This document shows, piece by piece, positions 32,547-39,760 of a DNA stretch of 47,000 bases; positions within the stretch are counted from its first letter, which is position 1, and each line of letters opens with the position of its first letter. This DNA is from Mongoliimonas terrestris. GTDB lineage: Bacteria > Pseudomonadota > Alphaproteobacteria > Rhizobiales > Pleomorphomonadaceae. Under the pieces are notes generated by a model. That model did not search any database. It was not told the DNA's origin and worked only from the letters and a program-made list of their open reading frames with translations. The stretch spans positions 1-47,000 of the forward strand of contig NZ_MSIG01000023.1 in the NCBI RefSeq assembly GCF_001927285.1, in the 5' to 3' direction. Made by a program: the position numbers and the translations under genes.

Positions 32547-33121
32547 CGGCCACCATCCGCAAGCTCGCCGTCGTCGTCGACGAGGTCCACCGGGAGGCGG
32601 ACCGCCCCGTGCGGCCGCCGATCCGCCGGGCGGCGGCGCTCGCGGTGATCCGCAACCCGTTCGCCGGGCGATACGAGGACGATCTGGCGGCGCTCATCGC
32701 CTTGGGGGCGGAACTGGGCGACCTGCTGGCGCAGAGGGCGCTGGCGGCGCTCGGCGGCGCGGTGGTGGAGAGCTACGGCAAGGCGGCGCTGGTCGGCGAA
32801 GAGGGCGAGCTGGAGCATGCCGCCGCGCTGCTCCACCCGGCCATGGGCAAGCCGGTGCGGGACGCGATCGGCGGCGGGGCCGCGCTGATCCCGTCGTCCA
32901 AGGCGCGGGGCGGACCCGGCGCCATCCTCGACATCCCGCTCGGGCACCGGAACGCCGCCTTCGTCCGCTCCCACTTCGATGGGATGCGGGTGCTCCTCAA
33001 CGACGCGCCGCGGCCGTGGGAGATCCTGGTGGCGGTTGCGCTCACGGACGGCGGCCGGCCGTTGCCGCGGGTGGGCGGGCTGACGGTGGACGCGGTGGTG
33101 GGCAAGGACGGGCTGCGCTGA
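32543..33121 (+). CDS. DUF1185 / Amino_synth family protein, second copy
   Basis: A 192-residue paralogue of the preceding protein, with the same order of blocks (VIRNPFAGRYEDDL, ESYGKAALVGEEGELEHAA, IPSSKARGGPG, RSHFDGMRVLL). It starts at a GTG overlapping the stop of the first copy (GTGA). The two share perhaps half of their residues, so they may form a heteromer in which one copy has diverged. One visible difference is the acidic EEGELEHAA and neutral SSK loop against QAGELEHGA and TKK in copy 1. It is the last gene of the hnr operon. Confidence 0.8.
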   Translation: MTATIRKLAVVVDEVHREADRPVRPPIRRAAALAVIRNPFAGRYEDDLAALIALGAELGDLLAQRALAALGGAVVESYGKAALVGEEGELEHAAALLHPAMGKPVRDAIGGGAALIPSSKARGGPGAILDIPLGHRNAAFVRSHFDGMRVLLNDAPRPWEILVAVALTDGGRPLPRVGGLTVDAVVGKDGLR

Positions 33122-33145
33122 AAGTGGCCGAGCGGGTCCGAGCCC

Positions 33146-33172
33146 GCCGTTCCCTTCCTACTCGGGAACGGC
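33146..33172 (+). terminator. Hairpin at the end of the hnr operon
   Basis: GCCGTTCCC (33146-33154) pairs with GGGAACGGC (33164-33172) around a 9-base loop, 25 bases after the last DUF1185 stop. There is no T-tract, so it may be a weak terminator or a 3' stabilising hairpin. Confidence 0.4.
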
Positions 33173-33206
33173 CGCGGACAAGCGAGCCGTTCGCCCAAAC
33201 CGAGAC

Positions 33207-33307
33207 GCCATCCCGGCGAAGGCCGGGATCCAACCGATGGCGAAAACCTTGCGCCGTCGGGGTCTCCAACACCGTCGGCTGGACCCCGGCTTTCGCCGGG
33301 GTGACGT
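33207..33307. repeat. Family A palindromic repeat (copy 6)
   Basis: Left arm GCCATCCCGGCGAAGGCCGG (33207 on) and inverted right arm CCCCGGCTTTCGCCGGGGTG (33284 on) flank a 40-base core. It separates the catabolic island from the L,D-transpeptidase gene. Confidence 0.7.
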
Positions 33308-33355
33308 CTCCCACCAGCGGCGGCGGTCAATTCCCCTTCACCGCATGGGCCTCGC

Positions 33356-33955
33356 TCAGTTCTCCACGACCACCCGCATGTTGTCGCGGCCGAACTCCTT
33401 GGCGAGCTTGAACAGCACCTTGGCGTGGTCCGGATGGAGCCGGACGCAGCCGTGCGAGGCCGGCCGGCCGAGACGCTTCACGTGCGGCGTGGCGTGGATG
33501 GCGTAGCCGCCGGTGAAGAAGATGGAGTGCGGCATCGGCGCGTTGTCGTATTTGCGCGAGTACCACATGGTGTGCATGCGATAGGGGGTCCAGACGCCCT
33601 TCGGGGTCTTGTAGCCCTTGCCGGCGGTGGAGACCTTCCAGGTGTGCGCCACTTCGCCGTCGACCATCACGGTCATCTCCTGGCGCTCCAGGCTGACCTT
33701 GGCGACGAGCTTCGGCCGCATGGCATAGCGGGCGTCGAGGGCGGGCTGCACGGCGTTGACCAGGGGCGCCATCTCGGCGGCGGGATCTTCCGACGGCGTG
33801 AGGCTGGCGATCTGCAGCGCCGGGCGCAAGGTCGCGTCCGCCGTGGGATCGACGGTGGCGAGCGGCGCCTCGGACCGGACGGGCTCGGCGGCGGCGGGGC
33901 AGAGGAGGGCGACGGGCAGGGCGCAGGCGAGGGCGAGTGCGGCAACGCGGGACAT
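33356..33955 (-). CDS. L,D-transpeptidase (YkuD family)
   Basis: A 199-residue exported protein with a signal peptide (RVAALALACALPVALLCPAAA) and a C-terminal YkuD domain holding the catalytic motif SHGCVRLHP, preceded by FFTGGYAIHATP. Such enzymes make 3-3 peptidoglycan cross-links or attach proteins to peptidoglycan. KVSLERQEMTVMVDGEVAHTW marks the start of the domain near residue 87. The ATG at 33955 has GAGG close upstream; a GTG at 33970 is the alternative. It is convergent with the hnr operon and divergent from the NnrU gene. Confidence 0.92.
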   Translation of the reverse strand: MSRVAALALACALPVALLCPAAAEPVRSEAPLATVDPTADATLRPALQIASLTPSEDPAAEMAPLVNAVQPALDARYAMRPKLVAKVSLERQEMTVMVDGEVAHTWKVSTAGKGYKTPKGVWTPYRMHTMWYSRKYDNAPMPHSIFFTGGYAIHATPHVKRLGRPASHGCVRLHPDHAKVLFKLAKEFGRDNMRVVVEN

Positions 33956-34090
33956 GACCACCTCGGACACGGAAAGGATCGTGCCTCAGTGTCGCGGACG
34001 TCGGTTGAAATGGCGCTAAGGGGAACGGTTCACACAAGGTATGCTCGCGGCACCGCATCCGTTCCCGCTTCATGAAGGCGCCGAACCACC

Positions 34091-34663
34091 ATGGCACTCC
34101 TCGTTCTCGGTCTCGTCCTCTTCCTCGGCGTTCATTCCCTGCGCATCGCGGCGACCGGTCCGCGCGACGCCCTGATCGCGCGCTTCGGGGAGGGCGGCTT
34201 CAAGGGCGTCTACAGCGTGGTCGCAGCCATCGGCCTCGTGCTCATCGTGATCGGCTACGGGGCGGCGCGCGAGGCGCCGATCGTGCTCTACGATCCGCCG
34301 ACCGCCACGCGGCACATCGCCCTTCTCCTGATGCTGCCGGTGTTTCCGCTGCTCCTTGCCGCCTACCTGCCGGGCCGCATCAAGACCGCGGCCAGGCACC
34401 CGATGCTGCTGGCGGTGAAGATCTGGGCGCTGGCGCACCTGTTGGCGAACGGAACGCTCGCCGACCTCCTGCTCTTCGCCGGGTTTCTCGCCTGGGCGGT
34501 GGTCGACCGGATCTCGGTGAAGCGCCGGCCGCGCGCCCCGGCAGTGGGGGCGCCTCCCGGGCGCTTCAACGACGCGGTGGCTCTCGTCGGCGGGCTTCTT
34601 CTCTACGTCGCCTTCGTCGGCGGCCTGCACGCGTGGCTCTTCGGCGTCTCGCCGATCGGGTGA
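34091..34663 (+). CDS. NnrU family membrane protein
   Basis: A 190-residue membrane protein with about five to six helices. It starts MALLVLGLVLFLGVHSLRI, and the middle contains RHIALLLMLPVFPLLLAAYLPGRIK and the conserved HPMLLAVKIWALAHLLANG. NnrU was first noted beside nitrite/nitric oxide reductase genes in Rhodobacter and resembles the isoprenoid-modifying NnrU/Z-ISO family of plants. No denitrification genes are nearby. The start at 34091 is the only sensible ATG. Confidence 0.85.
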   Translation: MALLVLGLVLFLGVHSLRIAATGPRDALIARFGEGGFKGVYSVVAAIGLVLIVIGYGAAREAPIVLYDPPTATRHIALLLMLPVFPLLLAAYLPGRIKTAARHPMLLAVKIWALAHLLANGTLADLLLFAGFLAWAVVDRISVKRRPRAPAVGAPPGRFNDAVALVGGLLLYVAFVGGLHAWLFGVSPIG

Positions 34664-34784
34664 TGATTTCCCGGAGAAGCAATGCCGCTCCGGTTGGCGC
34701 CGCTCCGGAAACCCTGTAAACGCGTGGGATCGATGCGACGGCGCTGACGGCGCCGCGCGTCCACGGCAGGGATACGGGACCACG

Positions 34785-35468
34785 ATGGCGGACATCTTCG
34801 ACGAGGTCGGCGAAGACCTTCGGCGCGAGCAAATGAAGCGGATCTGGCAGCGCTACGGCGTGCTGATCATCGGCGTGGCCGTGCTGATCGTCGTCGGCGT
34901 GGCGGGCTGGCGCATCTATGAACACTACGCCACCACCCGCGCCGCCGAGGCGGGCGACGCTTTCCTGGCGACGCTGAAGGCCACCGAAGGCAACCCGGCC
35001 GAGGCCTCCCAGCGGCTGCTCGCCTTCGCGGCCGAGGCGCCCACGGGCTACGCGGTGCTGGCGCGCTTCCGCGCCGCCAGCGAAAAGGCCGCCGCCGGCG
35101 AGACGGCCGGCGCCATCGCGGCGTTCGAGACGATCTCCACCGAGGGGGCCGTTCCGGCGGACCTGAAGGACCTCGCCCGCGTCCGCGCCGCCATGCTGGC
35201 GCTCGACACGGAAGAGCTGCCGGCGATCAAGGCGCGGCTGGAACCGCTCGCCGCGCCGGAGAACCCGTGGCGCACCATCGCGACCGAACTCCTCGCCGTG
35301 GCGGCCCTGAAGGCCGGCGACTATGCCGAGGCGCGCACCCGCGTGGAATCGGTCGCCTCCGATCCGAGCCTGCCGGGCGACGTGCGCAACCGCATCACCA
35401 TCCTGCGCTCCGTGATCGACGCGGAACTCGGTCCGGTGCCGACGGCGGATGCGGAGACCGGATCATGA
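34785..35468 (+). CDS. YfgM-like membrane-anchored TPR protein
   Basis: A 227-residue protein with an acidic cytoplasmic N-terminus (MADIFDEVGEDLRREQ), one transmembrane helix at about residues 24-42, and a periplasmic helical region with weak tetratricopeptide-type repeats (for example AVLARFRAASEKAAAGETAGAIAAF). This matches the YfgM/'tetratricopeptide repeat-like' family found just upstream of bamB and der in Proteobacteria, where YfgM is linked to the SecYEG-periplasmic chaperone network. The stop overlaps the next gene as ATGA. Confidence 0.85.
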   Translation: MADIFDEVGEDLRREQMKRIWQRYGVLIIGVAVLIVVGVAGWRIYEHYATTRAAEAGDAFLATLKATEGNPAEASQRLLAFAAEAPTGYAVLARFRAASEKAAAGETAGAIAAFETISTEGAVPADLKDLARVRAAMLALDTEELPAIKARLEPLAAPENPWRTIATELLAVAALKAGDYAEARTRVESVASDPSLPGDVRNRITILRSVIDAELGPVPTADAETGS

Positions 35469-36835
35469 CGCGCTCCCGGCTCCCCGCCGTCGTCGCCCTG
35501 GCGGCCCTTGCGGCCGCACTGGCAGCCTGCGCGGACGGGCCGGGCGAGACCCTGTCGGGGCTCAACCCGTTCAAGGCCGAAGAGCAGATCCTGCCCGGCG
35601 AACGCCGCTCCGTCCTGCCGGGCGGCGATCCTGTGGCAAACGCCAGCGGGCGGCCCGCCGTGATCGGCGCGGCGACGGCGCTTGCCGACTGGCCGCAGCC
35701 CGGCGGCACGGCCGGCAACGACCCCGGCAACGTGGCGGTGGCCGGCACCGGGGCCCGCGCCTTCGCGGTGAAGGCCGGCGGCGCCGGATCGGGCGGCGGT
35801 TTCGGCTTCGGCATCGGCTCCACCGTCGGCATCCGCCTGTCGGCGCGGCCGGTGGCCGCCGGCGGACGCGTCCATGTGTACAGCCCGACCGGCACCGTCA
35901 GCGCCCACGCGCTTGCCAACGGCGCCCGCGCCTGGAGCGCGGACGTGAGCCCGGACGGAGAGGACACGGCGGTCTCCGGCGGCGGCATCGCCATCGACGG
36001 CGGGCGCCTCTATGCGGCGACCGGATACGGCGAATTGCGCGCGCTCGATCCGGCGACCGGCGGGGTGCTCTGGACCGCCCGGCTCGACGGACCCGCCCGC
36101 GGCGCGCCGACGGCGGCCGGCGGCCGGGTGTACGTGGTGACCCGCGCGAATTCCGTGCTGGCGGTCGACGCCGGCACCGGCCAGACCGTCTGGACCGGCT
36201 CGACCAGCGGTTCCGGCGCGAGCCTTCTCGGCGCGGCGAGCCCGGCGGTCGGCGGCGGTCTCGTGATCGTGCCGTCCTCTTCGGGCGAGATCCTCGCCTT
36301 CGACGCGGCGACCGGCGCGCAGAAGTGGGGTGCCTCCGTCGGCGGCGGTTCGCGCACGTCGGCGGTCACCGGCATCCAGGACGCCTCGGCGAGCCCCGTC
36401 ATCCACGACGGCGTCGTCTATGCGACGGGCATCGGCGGGCGTATCATCGCGGTGCGGCTGGCGACCGGCGAGGAGATCTGGGCGCGCGAGATCGGCAGCG
36501 CCCACATGCCGATCGTCTCCGGCGGCACGGTGTTTCTCGTCGACCTCAACGACCGCGCCGTGGCGCTCGACCGGCAGACCGGCGCGGTGTTGTGGGCGAC
36601 GCAGCTGCCTGTGGTGCGGGACAAGAAGACCCGCACGAGCTGGGCCGGGCCGCTGCTCGGCGGCGGCCAGCTCTGGTTCGTGTCGGTCGACGGCAAGATC
36701 ATCACCGTGGACGCGGTGAGCGGAGCGGCCGGGACGCCCGGCGCGATCGGCCTGGAAGGCGTGATCCCGCCGATCGCGGCCGGCGGCGCCATCCTGGTGC
36801 TCGGCGGCGACGGTACACTGGTGGCCCTGAACTGA
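35465..36835 (+). CDS. bamB: BamB-like outer-membrane assembly lipoprotein (PQQ-type beta-propeller)
   Basis: A 456-residue lipoprotein. The signal peptide ends in a lipobox (ALAAC, acylated C22), followed by an unstructured linker of about 60 residues and then PQQ-like propeller repeats, seen as recurring A-DPATGGVLWTA, VDAGTGQTVWTG, FDAATGAQKWG, LATGEEIWAREI and DRQTGAVLWAT. BamB is a scaffold of the BAM complex that inserts outer-membrane proteins. The order YfgM-like - bamB - der matches Proteobacteria at large. An AT-free but perfect hairpin follows at 36873-36894. Confidence 0.88.
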   Translation: MTRSRLPAVVALAALAAALAACADGPGETLSGLNPFKAEEQILPGERRSVLPGGDPVANASGRPAVIGAATALADWPQPGGTAGNDPGNVAVAGTGARAFAVKAGGAGSGGGFGFGIGSTVGIRLSARPVAAGGRVHVYSPTGTVSAHALANGARAWSADVSPDGEDTAVSGGGIAIDGGRLYAATGYGELRALDPATGGVLWTARLDGPARGAPTAAGGRVYVVTRANSVLAVDAGTGQTVWTGSTSGSGASLLGAASPAVGGGLVIVPSSSGEILAFDAATGAQKWGASVGGGSRTSAVTGIQDASASPVIHDGVVYATGIGGRIIAVRLATGEEIWAREIGSAHMPIVSGGTVFLVDLNDRAVALDRQTGAVLWATQLPVVRDKKTRTSWAGPLLGGGQLWFVSVDGKIITVDAVSGAAGTPGAIGLEGVIPPIAAGGAILVLGGDGTLVALN

Positions 36836-36872
36836 GGGGCCTTCAACCGGGGCGCCGCTCCAAAAATGGGCG

Positions 36873-36894
36873 CGATCGACCATAGGGTCGATCG
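36873..36894 (+). terminator. Hairpin between bamB and der
   Basis: CGATCGACC (36873-36881) pairs perfectly with GGTCGATCG (36886-36894) around ATAG. It is 37 bases after the bamB stop and followed by a short CCTTT. A terminator or a processing hairpin before der. Confidence 0.5.
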
Positions 36895-37010
36895 ACCGCC
36901 TTTGACCCGACGGCATCCGCCCGGCGCTTCGGCGCCTGTCCGGGTGCCGTTCTTCATTCCCGTCGCGGCCTGCGCATCCGGCGCGGTCCGCCCGAAAAGT
37001 TAGGAAAGAC

Positions 37011-38417
37011 ATGCCCATGAGCGCGACCGTCGCCATCATCGGCCGGCCGAACGTCGGCAAGTCCACGCTGTTCAACCGCCTCGTGGGCAAGAAGCTCGCC
37101 CTCGTCGACGACACCCCTGGCGTCACCCGCGACCGGCGGGTCGGCGACGCCAAGCTCGGCGACCTGCGCTTCCAGATCATCGACACGGCGGGCCTGGAGG
37201 AGGCCGATCCGGAGAGCCTGGAGGGCCGCATGCGCGCCCAGACCGAGATGGCGATCCGCGAGGCGACCGCCATCCTGTTCGTGATCGATGCCCGGGCCGG
37301 GCTGACCCCGATCGACAAGCACTTCTCCGAAGTGGTGCGCCGCATCGACCGGCCGGTGATCCTGATCGCCAACAAGGCCGAGGGGCGGCAGGCGGAGCCG
37401 GGCATCATGGAGTCCTTCGAGCTCGGGCTCGGCGAGCCGATCGCGCTCTCCGCCGAGCACGGCGAGGGCCTCGCCGACCTCTATCAGGCGCTGCTGCCGA
37501 TCATCGAGGCGGAGCCGGACCCGTCGCTGGACCTGACCGAGGAAGCCATCACCGGCGTCGACATCGACGAGGAGGGCAACACGGTCGGCGAGGACCCGGT
37601 GCGACCGCTGCGCATCGCCGTCGTCGGCCGGCCGAACGCCGGCAAGTCCACGCTCATCAACCGGCTGATCGGCGAGGACCGGCTGCTGACCGGCCCGGAG
37701 GCCGGGATCACGCGCGATTCGATCGCGGTGGACTGGATCTGGAAGGGCCGGGAGGTGAAGCTCTTCGACACGGCGGGGCTGCGCAAGAAGGCGCGCATCT
37801 CGGCCAAGCTGGAGAAGCTCTCGGTCGCCGACGCGCTCCGCGCGGTCAAGTTCGCCGAGGTGGTGGTGGTGCTCCTCGACGCCACCATCCCGTTCGAGAA
37901 GCAGGACCTGCAGATCGCCGACCTGGTCATCCGGGAGGGGCGGGCCATCGTCATCGGGCTCAACAAGTGGGACCTGATCGAGGATCGGGGCGCCAAGATG
38001 AAGGAGCTGCGCGAGGAGGCCGACCGCCTGCTGCCGCAGGCGCGCGGCCTGCAGCTCGTGCCACTGTCGGGCCTCGCCGGCCAGGGCCTCGACAAGCTGA
38101 TGGACGCCTGCGTGCGCGCCTACGACCTCTGGAACACGCGCATCTCCACCGGCCGCCTGAACCGCTGGCTGTCGGCCCTTATCGAACATCACCCGCCTCC
38201 GGCAGTGTCCGGCCGGCGGCTGAAGATCCGCTACATGACCCAGGCGAAGACCCGCCCGCCCTTCTTCGTGCTGTTCGGCTCGCGGCCCGAGGCCATGCCG
38301 GAAAGCTATATGCGCTATCTGGTGAACGGGCTGCGCGAGACGTTCGAGATGCCGGGCGTGCCGATCCGCATCCAGATGCGCACGTCAGGGGACAATCCGT
38401 ACGACAAGAAGGATTGA
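37011..38417 (+). CDS. der: Ribosome assembly GTPase Der (EngA)
   Basis: A 468-residue essential GTPase with two tandem G domains. The first has GRPNVGKS (11-18), the switch DDTPGVTRD and DTAGL; the second has GRPNAGKS about 200 residues on, with EAGITRD, DTAGL and NKWD. The first G4 motif reads NKAE in place of NKxD, a common variant. A C-terminal KH-like domain ends the protein (PPFFVLFGSRPEAMPESYMRYL). It helps mature the 50S subunit. AGGAAAG precedes the ATG at 37011. The stop is followed at once by a dense repeat block. Confidence 0.95.
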   Translation: MPMSATVAIIGRPNVGKSTLFNRLVGKKLALVDDTPGVTRDRRVGDAKLGDLRFQIIDTAGLEEADPESLEGRMRAQTEMAIREATAILFVIDARAGLTPIDKHFSEVVRRIDRPVILIANKAEGRQAEPGIMESFELGLGEPIALSAEHGEGLADLYQALLPIIEAEPDPSLDLTEEAITGVDIDEEGNTVGEDPVRPLRIAVVGRPNAGKSTLINRLIGEDRLLTGPEAGITRDSIAVDWIWKGREVKLFDTAGLRKKARISAKLEKLSVADALRAVKFAEVVVVLLDATIPFEKQDLQIADLVIREGRAIVIGLNKWDLIEDRGAKMKELREEADRLLPQARGLQLVPLSGLAGQGLDKLMDACVRAYDLWNTRISTGRLNRWLSALIEHHPPPAVSGRRLKIRYMTQAKTRPPFFVLFGSRPEAMPESYMRYLVNGLRETFEMPGVPIRIQMRTSGDNPYDKKD

Positions 38418-38423
38418 GGGGGG

Positions 38424-38970
38424 ATGCGTGGGTGGTCCGCCTGCGCGGACCACGACGGCGGTGGGTGGGCCTGTGCTGGTGGGCGTCCGAGGTCGGTCGT
38501 CACCCCGGCGGACGCTGGCGCCGACCGGAGGTGAGGACGAGCACGCCGTCGACGGCGGTGGGTGGGCCTGTGCTGGTGGGCGTCCGAGGTCGGTCGTCAC
38601 CCCGGCGGACGCTGGCGCCGACCGGAGGTGAGGACGAGCACGCCGTGCGGATGCTGTCGCCGTCGGTTGGATCCCGGCGTTCGCCGGGATGACGGGTTAG
38701 GGGTGGGGCGCCGCAATGCGTGGGTGGTCCGCCTGCGCGGACCATGACGGCGGTGGGTGCGCGTGTGCTGGTGGGCGTCCGAGGTCGGTCGTCACCCCGG
38801 CGGACACCGGGGGCCGACCGGAGGTGAGGACGAGCACGCCGTGCGGATGCTGTCGCCGTCGGTTGGATCCCGGCGTTCGCCGGGATGACGAGTTGGATGA
38901 TGGACGGGATGATGGGTTGAGGGTGGGGCGCCGCAATGCGTGGGTGGTCCGCCTGCGCGGACCATGACGA
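38424..38970. repeat. Tandem and composite repeat block downstream of der
   Basis: A 96-97-bp unit (starting GACGGCGGTGGGTGGGCCTG) occurs at 38454-38549, 38551-38646 and, slightly changed, 38746-38843. A larger 195-bp unit (97-bp unit + family A arm + family B right arm) starts at 38551 and again at 38746. Family B right arms stand at 38424-38456, 38716-38748 and 38936-38968, and family A arms at 38664-38694 and 38859-38890. No gene is seen: open frames here exist only because the units are GC-rich and repeat. Confidence 0.8.
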
Positions 38971-39080
38971 TCGGGGCGGGTAGGATGGGGCGGTAAGGCT
39001 CGACTGTGGGGGAGAGGTTTGAGGGCCGATCGGCGGGGAATTGCCGCGCACCGCTCGCCTCTCACCCTCCGTTCATCCTC

Positions 39081-39175
39081 CATCGTCATGGTCCGCTTCA
39101 GGCGGACTAGCCACGCTTTTTCAGCGCGCCCGATCAACGAAAACGCGGTGGGTCCGCCGTTACGGACCGTCTCGA
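39081..39175. repeat. Family B inverted repeat (degenerate copy)
   Basis: The left arm ATCGTCATGGTCCGCTTCAG (39082 on, then GCGGACTAGCCACGC) is well kept. The right arm (GCGGTGGGTCCGCCGTTACG, 39145 on) is diverged. It lies just before tRNA-Glu. Confidence 0.6.
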
Positions 39176-39192
39176 CTGGGAGGGAGTTGGGA

Positions 39193-39267
39193 TGGCACGG
39201 CCTACGGGAATCGAACCCGTCTCTCCAGCGTGAAAGGCTAGTGTCCTAACCGATAGACGAAGGCCGC
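39193..39267 (-). tRNA. tRNA-Glu (anticodon TTC)
   Basis: The minus strand gives a full cloverleaf: a 7-bp acceptor stem GCGGCCT/AGGCCGT (one G-T pair), a D-arm with CGGTTAGGAC, anticodon loop CTTTCAC with TTC (plus-strand gaa at 39232-39234), T-arm ACGGG-TTCGATT-CCCGT, discriminator G and an encoded CCA (39195-39193). It reads both glutamate codons. Confidence 0.95.
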
Positions 39268-39357
39268 CCAACGGGAGCGGGATATAGAGGACTTCCCGGC
39301 GGGTGGCAACCCCCTCGGCGCGGTGTCGTCGGAGGGCGGTCGGCTGAGGAGAGGATC

Positions 39358-39600
39358 CTAGCCGGGCTTGCGGTAGCGGCGGGCGAGATAGACCACGTCG
39401 CCGGTGCGCAGGCCTCGGTAGAGGAGGCTGCCGCGGCGCCGGAGAACGCGGTCATGAAGCGGCGGACGAGCCGGATACGGCCGAGGCGGGCTGCTTTACT
39501 GGCCTCCGCCGCGTCGAGGGCGGCGACGACGCCGGGGTGAGGTCGCGGCCGTCGGTCTGAAGGAGGCCGGATGCGGCAAACAGAACGGAAATGGTGAAAT
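39358..39600 (-). pseudogene. Possible decayed gene remnant
   Basis: Read on the minus strand, a coding-like tail LLYRGLRTGDVVYLARRYRKPG ends at a stop at 39358-39360. Upstream, VVAALDAAEASKAARLGRIR and FTISVLFAASGLLQTDGRD lie in other frames, with stops between. The three pieces look like one small protein broken by at least two frameshifts. The family is not recognised. The rest of the 39.3-39.7 kb stretch shows nothing else. Chance coding resemblance in GC-rich DNA cannot be excluded. Confidence 0.3.
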
Positions 39601-39691
39601 GGCGGGCCGAGGCCGGCTGTTCAGACCGCCGGCCGGGACGGGATGCTGAGATGTCGAATCAGGAAACGGCGGCAGGCGGTTGATTCGTCGG

Positions 39692-39760
39692 TTCAGCCGC
39701 GGCTCCGTCGGTTCAGCCGCGCCGGCCGCGGCTCCGTTGCTTCAGCCGCGCCGGCCGCGG
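39692..39760. repeat. Short direct repeats over the 3' end of the DUF882 gene
   Basis: Three units begin TTCAGCCGCG at 39692, 39712 and 39741; the last two share TTCAGCCGCGCCGGCCGCGG. The third contains the stop codon of the DUF882 gene (39742-39744), so slippage here could move that protein's C-terminus. Confidence 0.6.

Noticed and set aside
34091..34663. Denitrification locus suggested by NnrU
   Set aside because: No nitrite, nitric oxide or nitrous oxide reductase genes are nearby; NnrU occurs widely outside such clusters.
38454..38843. CRISPR array
   Set aside because: The units are about 97 bp and joined without unique spacers, so this is tandem duplication, not repeat-spacer structure, and no cas genes are present.
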